Origin: Prevotella sp.
Lineage (GTDB): Bacteria > Bacteroidota > Bacteroidia > Bacteroidales > Bacteroidaceae
Direction: 5' to 3'
Assembly (NCBI GenBank): GCA_017632825.1
Contig: JAGBQP010000033.1
Location: 1 to 6,795 of the forward strand
DNA length: 6,795 bases
The notes beneath the pieces were generated by a model, which was not told where the DNA came from, did not search any database, and was given only the letters and a program-made list of their open reading frames with translations. This document shows, piece by piece, positions 1-6,052 of the stretch (the stretch's first letter is position 1; each line of letters opens with the position of its first letter). The translations under genes and the position numbers were made by a program.

Positions 1-127
1 AATGGGAGCTTCACAGCGACCACCTGTTATCCTACAGTTGAAAACTTTCTTTTTTACCAATAACTAAAAACCTAAAACTATAAATATTACTACTAACCTA
101 AAACAATCTATTAACCTTTTGACGATG
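1..127 (-). other. Leader of a leftward transcript, gene mostly outside the window
   Basis: This AT-rich stretch lies downstream of the minus-strand promoter at 128-158 and would be its untranslated leader, starting near 121. Read leftward it contains no ATG. It carries a 10-nt direct repeat (AACCTAAAAC on the plus strand at 69-78 and 95-104, 26 bp apart). A possible start lies at the edge: GTG at 23-21 on the minus strand, preceded by AGGA with a 6-nt spacer, giving only seven codons (MVAVKLP) before the window ends. A short open plus-strand frame ending at TAA 61-63 also exists, so the tail of a rightward gene cannot be excluded. I do not recognise a product in either direction. Confidence 0.35.
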
Positions 128-158
128 CAAAGGTACAACGATTTCTTGATTCTCGCAA
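128..158 (-). promoter_or_regulatory. Leftward Bacteroidetes-type promoter
   Basis: On the minus strand the -7 element reads TACCTTTG (plus 128-135, CAAAGGTA) and continues into GCATC, as in many Bacteroidales promoters. A TTG (plus 156-158) lies 20 nt upstream as the -33 element. Transcription would begin near 121 and leave the window on the left. It is divergent from the promoter at 251-282. Confidence 0.6.
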
Positions 159-196
159 GAGTTAGGGTGAAAAAACTGCATAAATTAACAATATTC

Positions 197-210
197 TTGA
201 CGTAAATCAA
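197..210. promoter_or_regulatory. FNR/CRP-like palindrome between divergent promoters
   Basis: TTGACGTAAATCAA matches the FNR-type pattern TTGAT-N4-ATCAA with one mismatch. Its centre (about 203.5) lies roughly 82-85 bp upstream of both predicted divergent start sites (about 121 and 289). Bacteroidetes carry several Crp/Fnr-family regulators with related half-sites. The match is short and the region AT-rich, so it is only a candidate operator. Confidence 0.25.
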
Positions 211-250
211 TCAATTGTGTGCGGAAACAACAAATATTTATGCTTTTTTC

Positions 251-282
251 TTTGTTTTCACAAAAAATTAGTGTTACCTTTG
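251..282 (+). promoter_or_regulatory. Rightward Bacteroidetes-type promoter of the five-gene run
   Basis: TTTG at 251-254 is the -33 element and TACCTTTG at 275-282 the -7 element, with a 20-nt spacer, which is an excellent fit to TTTG-N19-21-TAnnTTTG. The start site would be near 289, leaving a leader of about 20 nt before the ATG at 309. No other good promoter is visible before 5652, so it probably serves all genes through malQ. Confidence 0.75.
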
Positions 283-308
283 TAGAGTTTTAATTTAAGG
301 TATAGAAA

Positions 309-836
309 ATGAAGAAAATTCTTTGGATTGTCATTGTGCTGCTGGTAGGTGTGCTGATGTTTATCACGGCACCTGCCGAAGAAAAGCACAAGGAAGCCAT
401 GATGAAAGCTGTCAGAGAGTATATAGACGAGGAGGCAGCCAATCGCGGCTTTAAGGATAACGGCATCACACGGCTCGGAAAGAACGTGGTGGCGCAGGCT
501 GTGAAGACAGCCCTGAACTCGAAACTGAAGTTCGATAACTACTACCTCTTTAATATGACGCACGTGAAGCTGGGCAGCGAGAATAAGGTGCTCTCGCTGG
601 GCATCTTCGGCAAGGTCTTCACCTTCGACAAGGACATGCTTCGCGAGAACCTGGAGGAAGCCTTGCGCACCAAGGAAGTTGAGAAGGTGCAGAAGGCTGC
701 AGCCAAGGAGGAGGCGCGCGAACTGAAGCGCCAACTCAGACAGCAGCGCAAACTGGAGAAGAAACTGGCACGAGAGAAGCGCCGTCAGGAGAAAAAGGCT
801 GCCAGGGAGGCAAAACGTAAGGCAAAAAAGCAGTAG
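309..836 (+). CDS. DUF4359-like membrane-anchored protein with a basic tail
   Basis: A 175-residue protein of unknown function. Residues 1-3 (MKK) and the hydrophobic stretch at about 4-20 form a signal anchor or uncleaved signal peptide, so the rest probably lies outside the inner membrane. The middle part (about 21-110) resembles, from memory, the small Bacteroidetes family DUF4359: TAP right after the membrane segment, then EKHKEAM, then DNYYLF and a VLSLGIFGKVF strand near residues 94-104. Residues 121-175 are a probable long helix with 24 Lys/Arg and 9 Glu in 55 positions, highly charged and low in complexity; I believe most relatives lack such a tail. The ATG sits about 20 nt after the predicted transcription start, with AAGG 8 nt upstream. 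It is first in the run, 2 nt before the GT4 gene. The family name is moderately sure; the role is unknown. Confidence 0.8.
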   Translation: MKKILWIVIVLLVGVLMFITAPAEEKHKEAMMKAVREYIDEEAANRGFKDNGITRLGKNVVAQAVKTALNSKLKFDNYYLFNMTHVKLGSENKVLSLGIFGKVFTFDKDMLRENLEEALRTKEVEKVQKAAAKEEARELKRQLRQQRKLEKKLAREKRRQEKKAAREAKRKAKKQ

Positions 837-838
837 GA

Positions 839-2086
839 GTGAGGGTACTGATAGTTAATACGAGCGAAAAGACGGGCGGTGCTGCTGTGGCGGCCCACCG
901 CCTGATGGACGCACTGAATAATCATGGCGTCAAGGCCAAGATGCTGGTGCGCGACAAGCTGAGCGACAACCTCAGTGTTGTCGGACTGCCAAAGTCGCCG
1001 CTGCTGCGCTGGCACTTCCTGTGGGAACGGCTGGTCATTTTCTTTCATCTTCGTTTTTCACGCAAACATTTGTTTGAGATAGATATAGCCAATGCTGGTA
1101 CGGACATCACACGCCTGCCTGAGTTCAAGGAGGCAGACGTTATCCACCTGCACTGGGTCAATCAGGGCATGCTGTCGCTGAAGGACATCCAGAAGATTCT
1201 GCACAGCGGCAAGCCTGTTGTGTGGACCATGCACGACATCTGGCCGGCAACGGCTATCTGTCATCTGACGCTGGGCTGTCGCCACTTTACGACGCAATGT
1301 CGTGAGTGTCAGCTCTTGTCTGGCCGTAGCGGATTGGCAACGAGCGTCTGGCGGCGGAAGCAAAGAATGTTGGCTGACAGTAATGTGTACTTTGTGGCGT
1401 GTAGCCACTGGCTGGCATCCGAGGCTAAGGCGAGTGCCTTGCTGAATGGTCAGAAGGTGACGAATATCCCCAATCCCATAGACACACATATTTATAAAAA
1501 GACAAGTCAGAAGGAGGCGCGCGACCGGCTTGGTCTGCCGCGGGACAAACGCCTGCTGCTGTTTGTGTCGCAGCGAGTCACAAATCCCAATAAGGGTATG
1601 GACTATCTGATCAAGGCTTGCGAGATGATCAGGGATATACCTAATCTGGGGGTTGTCGTCCTCGGAGGACACGCTGAGGAGGTGGCGGGACTGCTGCCCT
1701 TCGAAACGTTCCCGATGGATTATGTCTATGACGACCGTTTAATCGTGGACATATATAACGCCGTTGACCTGTTTGTGCTGCCTTCGCTCTCTGAGAATCT
1801 TCCTAACACCATCATGGAGGCGATGGCCTGTGGCGTACCCTGTGTGGGCTTCCACGTGGGTGGCATTCCCGAGGAGATAGACCATAAGAAGACTGGCTAT
1901 GTGGCCAATTATCGTGACGCCGAGGACCTGGCAAGAGGCATCCGCTGGGTGCTGGAGGCTGATGCTGAAGCACTTGGCGAACAGTGTCAGTCCAAAGTTC
2001 TCCGTAACTACTCCCAGTCGGCGGTAGCCATGCGCTACACCGAAGTCTATAACCAGGCGTTGGCCATGAAGCACTATAAGCTATGA
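839..2086 (+). CDS. Glycosyltransferase family 4 (GT-B, WcaC-like)
   Basis: A 415-residue retaining glycosyltransferase that should transfer a nucleotide-activated sugar to a glycan acceptor at the cytoplasmic face. The N-terminal Rossmann half starts at VLIVNTSEKTGGAAVAA (3-19), with its glycine-rich loop, and continues with VIHLHWVNQG (101-110) and TMHDIWPAT (130-138). Next come four cysteines, C141, C147, C154 and C157, at the place where relatives carry a CxxxxxC...CxxC cluster. The C-terminal half has VSQRVTNPNKGMDYL (243-257), the EX7E motif (E319 and E327, within SENLPNTIMEAMACG) and GGIPEEI (341-347). The start is GTG at 839: the first internal ATG (M23) would remove the first beta strand and loop. 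AGGAG overlaps the start rather than standing upstream, and the previous stop is 2 nt away, so reinitiation is likely. It overlaps the GT2 gene. Donor and acceptor cannot be told. Confidence 0.93.
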   Translation: MRVLIVNTSEKTGGAAVAAHRLMDALNNHGVKAKMLVRDKLSDNLSVVGLPKSPLLRWHFLWERLVIFFHLRFSRKHLFEIDIANAGTDITRLPEFKEADVIHLHWVNQGMLSLKDIQKILHSGKPVVWTMHDIWPATAICHLTLGCRHFTTQCRECQLLSGRSGLATSVWRRKQRMLADSNVYFVACSHWLASEAKASALLNGQKVTNIPNPIDTHIYKKTSQKEARDRLGLPRDKRLLLFVSQRVTNPNKGMDYLIKACEMIRDIPNLGVVVLGGHAEEVAGLLPFETFPMDYVYDDRLIVDIYNAVDLFVLPSLSENLPNTIMEAMACGVPCVGFHVGGIPEEIDHKKTGYVANYRDAEDLARGIRWVLEADAEALGEQCQSKVLRNYSQSAVAMRYTEVYNQALAMKHYKL

Positions 2087-2892
2087 TTAGATTCTCTGTT
2101 GTCACCATTACCTATAACGCTGAGGCTGTACTTCAGCGGACGCTCGACAGCGTGCTCTGTCAGACTTACGACGATGTGGAGCATCTCATCATCGACGGTG
2201 CTTCGACGGATGGCACGCTGGCTATGGCCGAGAGCTACAAGCAGCAGTCTGATGCATCGGACAATGGCCATCAGGTCATTATCCAGTCGGAACCCGACAG
2301 CGGTATCTACGATGCCATGAACAAGGGTTTGACGCAGGCTTCGGGCGACTATATAGTCTTTATGAACGCCGGCGACACGTTCCCCTCGGCCGATACGCTC
2401 GAGCAGGTAGCGCGCCGCTGCCGTCTGGCCGAGCTGCCCAGCGACTCGCGCCCAGGTGTCCTCTATGGCGACACGAATATGGTCGACGACGAGGGCCATT
2501 TCCTCCGGCTCCGTCCTCACCGCCCGCCGCAGCAGTTGTCGTGGCGCTCGTTCAGAAGTGGCATGCTGGTCTGTCATCAGGCCTTCTACGCCCGTACCGA
2601 TATAGCTAAGAACGTGCCTTACGACCTGCAGTACCGCTTCTCGGCCGATGTGGACTGGTGCATCCGTGTGATGAAGGAGACGGAGCGCGCAGGCCTGCCG
2701 CTGAGCAATGCTGGTATCGTGGTGGCTAACTATATGGAGGAGGGTACAACCACCAAGAACCACAAGGCATCATTGCGTGAACGATACCTCATTATGCAGC
2801 GCCATTACGGTGTGCTGCCGACTTTCTTCATGCACTGCTGGTTTGTGGTGCGTGCCTTTATGCGGCGCGGAAACAATAAGTGTAAGCAATAG
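2083..2892 (+). CDS. Glycosyltransferase family 2 (GT-A, WfgS/WcaE-like)
   Basis: A 269-residue inverting glycosyltransferase, of the type that adds sugars to lipid-linked O-antigen or exopolysaccharide repeat units. Visible motifs, in order: SVVTITYNAE (5-14), the nucleotide-binding IIDGASTDGT (36-45), QSEPDSGIYDAMNKG (68-82), which is the hallmark of the WfgS/WcaE-like subgroup, NAGD (95-98) in the DxD metal-binding position, LYGD (127-130), CHQAFYAR (164-171), and FSADVDWCIR (186-195) carrying the likely catalytic Asp region. The C-terminal FFMHCWFVVRAFMRR (248-262) could be an amphipathic helix that docks on the membrane. Its ATG overlaps the GT4 stop as ATGA, which points to translational coupling and a shared acceptor. 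The sugar and linkage are not predictable. Length is normal for the family. Confidence 0.94.
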   Translation: MIRFSVVTITYNAEAVLQRTLDSVLCQTYDDVEHLIIDGASTDGTLAMAESYKQQSDASDNGHQVIIQSEPDSGIYDAMNKGLTQASGDYIVFMNAGDTFPSADTLEQVARRCRLAELPSDSRPGVLYGDTNMVDDEGHFLRLRPHRPPQQLSWRSFRSGMLVCHQAFYARTDIAKNVPYDLQYRFSADVDWCIRVMKETERAGLPLSNAGIVVANYMEEGTTTKNHKASLRERYLIMQRHYGVLPTFFMHCWFVVRAFMRRGNNKCKQ

Positions 2893-2904
2893 AATAGTAA
2901 AACG

Positions 2905-3195
2905 ATGGAACAGAGTAGCATTTTTGAGATGTGTGGCTGGGTGGCCAGCTTCACGATGATACTGGGCTATCTGCCTCAGGCGGTGGAGACCATCAGGACA
3001 CGCAATACCGATGGTATAGCGCTGCCCACATTCCTGATGATGGCTGTCGGTGGCTTTTTCTTTATGTTGCAGGGTCTGCTTCATAAGCCAGACGTGATGT
3101 GGGCGCTTTTCCTGACCAATCTCATTACGACCTCATGCAGTACCATTGTTTTCTGCATCAAGGTCTATAACGATTACATCAAGAAGAGACGATAG
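2905..3195 (+). CDS. SemiSWEET / PQ-loop sugar transporter
   Basis: A 96-residue inner-membrane protein with three predicted helices (about 8-27, 38-58 and 64-86), the size of bacterial SemiSWEETs, which work as homodimers and pass sugars such as sucrose or glucose down a gradient. The PQ motif is GYLPQ (21-25), followed by the basic TIRTRNTDGIALP loop (29-41). In helix 3, N72 (in LTNLITT) fits the conserved pocket Asn. In helix 2 the usual pocket Trp (GVALW-type sequence) seems replaced by F53 in GGFFFMLQG. It ends in the basic YIKKRR. It begins 12 nt after the GT2 stop and ends 26 nt before malQ, whose substrate chemistry fits a sugar transporter. The family is confident, the substrate unknown. 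Confidence 0.88.
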   Translation: MEQSSIFEMCGWVASFTMILGYLPQAVETIRTRNTDGIALPTFLMMAVGGFFFMLQGLLHKPDVMWALFLTNLITTSCSTIVFCIKVYNDYIKKRR

Positions 3196-3221
3196 TTGAC
3201 GAGTTACAAAAATATAATACT

Positions 3222-5651
3222 ATGAAGATACAGTTTAATCTGGAGTACAAGACAACGTTCGGCGAAGAGCTGGTGATAAACTTCCTGACAGACGGCGAAC
3301 CGTCTGAACAGCATCGCATGACGACGGGTGATGGCCTGCATTGGACGTGTGAGGTCACGATGGCCGCTCAGCCAGGCACGTATATCGACTATAGTTATTC
3401 GCTGATGCACGGCGACAAACAGTTGCGTCAGGAGTGGCTCGTTGCTCCCCATCGTCTTGAGTTCGCAGCCTCTCAGGCAGCGCGCTATACGGTTTATGAC
3501 CATTGGCTGGACATTCCAGAGGATTCTTATTTATACTCCTCAGCCTTTACCGACTGTGTGGCAAGACGTGAGCGACAGCTCAGTACGCCTTCAGAGTATA
3601 GCCGTACCATACGTCTGAAGGTGCGTGCTCCGCAGTTGTACGGCGGCGAGCACCTGGGGCTGATAGGCGGTTGCGATGCGCTTGGTGACTGGGAGACCCG
3701 TCATGCCTTGCCAATGGCCGAGCATGAGCCCAACGAATGGGTGATTTCGCTCGATGCCGACAAACTGCCGCAGACGTTTGAGTTTAAGTTCGTAGCACAG
3801 CGTTCTGGCCAGACCATTCCTATCTGGGAAAACGGCATGAACCGCATGGTGTCGCTGCCAGAGATGGAGGCAGGCAACGTGGTGGTCTATGAACTGCCGC
3901 AGGCCTTCTTTCCAATCTATCCTTGGAAGGGTGCCGGAACGGTTGTCCCTGTGTTCTCACTACGTTCGGAGGGAAGTTTCGGCGTGGGCGATTTCGGCGA
4001 TTTGAAAATGATGATAGAGTGGTGTGAAAAGACGCACCAGCGTGCCCTGCAGATTCTGCCTATCACCGATACCAATATGACGGGCTCGTGGCAGGACTCC
4101 TATCCCTATAACAGCATCAGTATCTATGCGCTTCATCCGCAGTACTGCGACTTCCGCCAGTTGCCACCGTTGAAGGATGAGGCTGAACGGCAACGCTTTG
4201 AGCAGTTGCGACAGGCGCTGAACGCACTGCCGCAGATTGACTACGAGCGTATGTTCAAGGCTAAGATGGCGTATCTGCGTCTCATCTTCAAGCAGGAGAG
4301 TGCCAAAACCAAGCGCTCGGCTGCCTATAAACGCTTTGTCGAGGATAACCGCGAGTGGCTTGAACCCTATGCCCGCTTTTGCATGAACCGCGATAAGTAC
4401 GGTACCGCCGAGTTCTCCAAGTGGCCTAAGGAGGCCAACAACAAAAAGGCAAAGACCAGCGCCCAGTTCGATTTCTGGTACTTCGTGCAGTATCATCTCG
4501 ACCGCCAGATGCGTGAAGCCCACGCGTATGCGCGCGCACACAGCGTTATATTAAAAGGTGATATCCCTATCGGTATTTCGCGTGACGGTGTTGAGGCCTG
4601 GGTAGAACCACGCTACTTCAATCTGAACGGACAGGCTGGTGCGCCACCCGACCCGTTTTCGGCTGACGGACAGAACTGGGGCTTTCCTACATATAACTGG
4701 GACGAGATGCTGCAAGACGGCTGCCAGTGGTGGGTACGCCGTTTCCGCAAGATGGCACAGTATTTCGACGCCTATCGCATCGACCACGTTCTGGGCTTCT
4801 TCCGTATTTGGGAGATTCCCGTGCCTGAGAAGTCAGGACTGAAGGGACAGTTTGCACCAGCTCTTGGCATGAGCCGCGAGGAGATTGAGTCGTATGGCAT
4901 CTGTGGCCATCTGGACGACCTCTTCCTTGCTGACCATAAGCGCAGCGACCGTTGGCATCCACGCATTGCCGTACAGTTCCAGCCTGCCTACGAAGCGCTG
5001 ACCGAGGACGAGAAAAACAACTTCAACCGTCTCTACAATGACTATTTCTACCACCGCAATAACCAGTTCTGGTATCAGGAGGCCATGAAGAAGCTGCCGA
5101 GACTGACGCAGGCAACACGTATGCTCGTATGTGCCGAGGATCTTGGTATGGTGCCCGACTGCGTGCCTTGGGTGATGAACGAACTGCGTATTCTCTCTTT
5201 GGAGATACAGTCCATGCCCAAAGAGTCGAAATACCGTTTCGGCCGCTTGAGCCATAACCCCTATCGTTCTGTCTGCACCATCTCAACCCATGATATGCCG
5301 ACACTGCGACAGTGGTGGGATGAGAATGACGAACGTACACAGGACTATTTCTCGACCATACTCCGCCGTGGTGGCGAGGCTCCCCATCCGCTGCCCGGTT
5401 GGCTGGCTAAGGACATTGTCAGTCGTCACCTGACGTGTCCCTCTATGCTCTGCCTGTTGTCACTGCAGGACTGGCTCTCTATCGACGAACGCCTGCGGTT
5501 GCCCGATCAGAACGCCGAACGCATCAATATCCCGGCTAACCCACGCCACTATTGGCGTTATCGAATGCACTTAACTATTGAACAACTGCTGGCTGCTGAT
5601 GACTTAAATAAAGAAATCAACACATTGATTGTGCAGAGTGGACGTCAATAA
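3222..5651 (+). CDS. malQ: 4-alpha-glucanotransferase, CBM20-CBM20-GH77 (DPE2-like)
   Basis: An 809-residue cytoplasmic amylomaltase: it moves glucosyl or maltooligosyl units between alpha-1,4-glucans, releasing glucose, in maltose and glycogen use. No signal peptide is seen. Residues 1 to about 115 form a first, divergent CBM20-like starch-binding domain. Residues about 128-225 form a second, clearer one (GLIGGCDALGDWE, then FEFKFV and WENGMNR). GH77 runs from about 240 to the end, with FSLRSEGSFGVGDFGDL (245-261), KGDIPIGISRD, nucleophile D521 in YRIDHVLGFFRIWEIP, acid/base E639 in CAEDLG, and D691 in STHDMPTLRQWW, then INIPANPRHYWRYRM near the C-terminus. All three catalytic acids are present. 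The D521-E639 gap (118 residues) is longer than in simple bacterial MalQ (about 47) but, from memory, some 80 residues shorter than in Bacteroides homologues of about 890-900 residues. It is last in the co-oriented run; its leader is A-rich with no clear promoter. Confidence 0.96.
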   Translation: MKIQFNLEYKTTFGEELVINFLTDGEPSEQHRMTTGDGLHWTCEVTMAAQPGTYIDYSYSLMHGDKQLRQEWLVAPHRLEFAASQAARYTVYDHWLDIPEDSYLYSSAFTDCVARRERQLSTPSEYSRTIRLKVRAPQLYGGEHLGLIGGCDALGDWETRHALPMAEHEPNEWVISLDADKLPQTFEFKFVAQRSGQTIPIWENGMNRMVSLPEMEAGNVVVYELPQAFFPIYPWKGAGTVVPVFSLRSEGSFGVGDFGDLKMMIEWCEKTHQRALQILPITDTNMTGSWQDSYPYNSISIYALHPQYCDFRQLPPLKDEAERQRFEQLRQALNALPQIDYERMFKAKMAYLRLIFKQESAKTKRSAAYKRFVEDNREWLEPYARFCMNRDKYGTAEFSKWPKEANNKKAKTSAQFDFWYFVQYHLDRQMREAHAYARAHSVILKGDIPIGISRDGVEAWVEPRYFNLNGQAGAPPDPFSADGQNWGFPTYNWDEMLQDGCQWWVRRFRKMAQYFDAYRIDHVLGFFRIWEIPVPEKSGLKGQFAPALGMSREEIESYGICGHLDDLFLADHKRSDRWHPRIAVQFQPAYEALTEDEKNNFNRLYNDYFYHRNNQFWYQEAMKKLPRLTQATRMLVCAEDLGMVPDCVPWVMNELRILSLEIQSMPKESKYRFGRLSHNPYRSVCTISTHDMPTLRQWWDENDERTQDYFSTILRRGGEAPHPLPGWLAKDIVSRHLTCPSMLCLLSLQDWLSIDERLRLPDQNAERINIPANPRHYWRYRMHLTIEQLLAADDLNKEINTLIVQSGRQ

Positions 5652-5697
5652 GAAGTATATTCGTGGAAATTATGCCCGTTTTCAGAGGTGTTGAGAC

Positions 5698-5744
5698 AAA
5701 AAGGCTAACAAATGAGACATACAAGAATGTTGTGTAGCCGTTTT
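5698..5744 (+). terminator. Imperfect hairpin after malQ, weak terminator or operator
   Basis: AAAAAGGCTA (5698-5707) and TAGCCGTTTT (5735-5744) are inverted copies with one mismatch. The stem can continue inward with ACAA (5708-5711) against TTGT (5730-5733) past one bulged G, leaving a loop of 18 nt. A's before and T's after suit a two-way terminator, but the GC core is small and the T-run only four. It also covers the -33 region of the next promoter (5729-5757), so it could be an operator instead. It is the only structure near the malQ stop that might end that transcript. Confidence 0.3.
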
Positions 5745-5757
5745 CCCCGTACCTTTG
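5729..5757 (+). promoter_or_regulatory. Bacteroidetes-type promoter of the candidate small RNA
   Basis: TACCTTTG at 5750-5757 is a full -7 element followed by CCA. The best -33 candidate is GTTG (5729-5732), with a 17-nt spacer, a little short of the usual 19-21. Transcription would begin near 5763-5765. No ORF of note lies between here and the terminator at 5861-5901. Confidence 0.5.
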
Positions 5758-5763
5758 CCACGA

Positions 5764-5901
5764 AATTCAAAACGTGGGGTTTCCTCACATATTTTAGCGA
5801 AGAAAATTAAAGACCTAAAAATAGAACTATATTTATCAACTATTTTAATTGCTCATAACCAAGAGGATGCTCAACCGTGAGGTTGGGCGTCTCTTTTTTT
5901 T
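5764..5901 (+). ncRNA. Candidate small RNA of about 137 nt
   Basis: Bounded by a TACCTTTG promoter upstream and a strong intrinsic terminator downstream, this stretch has no ATG-started frame before the terminator hairpin, so it looks like an independent non-coding transcript. Near its 5' end GTGGGG (5774-5779) pairs with CCTCAC (5783-5788) around a UUU loop. The middle (about 5800-5860) is A/U-rich and mostly unpaired, and could hold targets or protein-binding sites. I do not recognise it as 6S, tmRNA, SRP RNA or a known riboswitch. It could instead be a leader with an attenuator for the secreted-protein gene, but that gene has its own promoter at 5974-6006. Confidence 0.4.
5861..5901 (+). 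terminator. Strong intrinsic terminator
   Basis: The 5' arm (5861-5876, ending in GCTCAACC) pairs with the 3' arm (5881-5895, beginning GGTTGGGC) in a stem of about 15 bp with one bulged A (5867) and a few G-U pairs. It is closed by a GUGA (GNRA) tetraloop at 5877-5880. Eight T's follow (5894-5901, the first two able to pair with A's at the base). It ends the candidate small RNA and any read-through from malQ. Confidence 0.85.
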
Positions 5902-5916
5902 AACCTTTCTTTTCTG

Positions 5917-5948
5917 TTATCAGCAGATGATAAGTGTTAAAATGACAC
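5917..5948. repeat. Two adjacent short inverted repeats upstream of a promoter
   Basis: TTATCA-GCAGA-TGATAA (5917-5933) is a perfect 6-bp inverted repeat with a 5-nt centre. It is directly followed by GTGTTA-AAA-TGACAC (5934-5948), in which five of six positions match. They lie between the terminator at 5861-5901 and the promoter at 5974-6006, about 65-95 bp upstream of its predicted start. They might be operator sites, or simple small hairpins. Confidence 0.3.
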
Positions 5949-5973
5949 GCAAGGCATTTTTTTTTTAGAAAAG

Positions 5974-6006
5974 TTTGGATTGTTTCATTTTTATTTCGTA
6001 TCTTTG
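5974..6006 (+). promoter_or_regulatory. Promoter of the secreted-protein gene
   Basis: TTTG (5974-5977) and TATCTTTG (5999-6006), with a 21-nt spacer, fit the Bacteroidetes -33/-7 pattern. The start near 6012 leaves an A-rich leader of about 40 nt with no strong Shine-Dalgarno sequence. A run of ten T's (5957-5966) just upstream could act like an UP element or bend the DNA. Confidence 0.7.
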
Positions 6007-6052
6007 CCGCCTGAATATACACTACTCAATTATTAACTAAAAACAAAACCGT

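Noticed and set aside
258..734. 158-codon minus-strand frame opposite the first gene
   Set aside because: It is antisense to a gene with its own promoter and a recognisable membrane segment, shows no family motif, and would start inside the coding strand of a well-supported ORF.
1058..1672. 204-codon minus-strand frame opposite the GT4 gene
   Set aside because: The plus strand encodes clear GT4 motifs throughout. The antisense frame has no recognisable domain and is a by-product of codon bias.
2074..2763. 229-codon minus-strand frame opposite the GT2 gene
   Set aside because: It is fully covered by the GT2 gene with intact motifs, and the antisense product matches nothing I know and lacks a promoter.
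3960..4541. 193-codon minus-strand frame inside malQ
   Set aside because: It lies opposite conserved GH77 sequence and is explained by third-position GC bias.
309..5651. A capsule or O-antigen cluster
   Set aside because: Only two glycosyltransferases are present. There is no flippase, polymerase, initiating transferase, nucleotide-sugar enzyme or UpxY-like regulator in the window.
5934..5966. Hairpin GTGTTA/TGACAC followed by ten T's as a second terminator
   Set aside because: The stem is weak, with only one or two strong pairs beyond A-U, and eight bases separate it from the T-run, too far for an intrinsic terminator. The T-run more likely belongs to the promoter region.
5867..5968. 33-codon frame starting at ATG 5867
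   Set aside because: Its start codon is buried in the terminator stem and its first codons cross the T-tract, so it would not be transcribed intact. The peptide is low in complexity.
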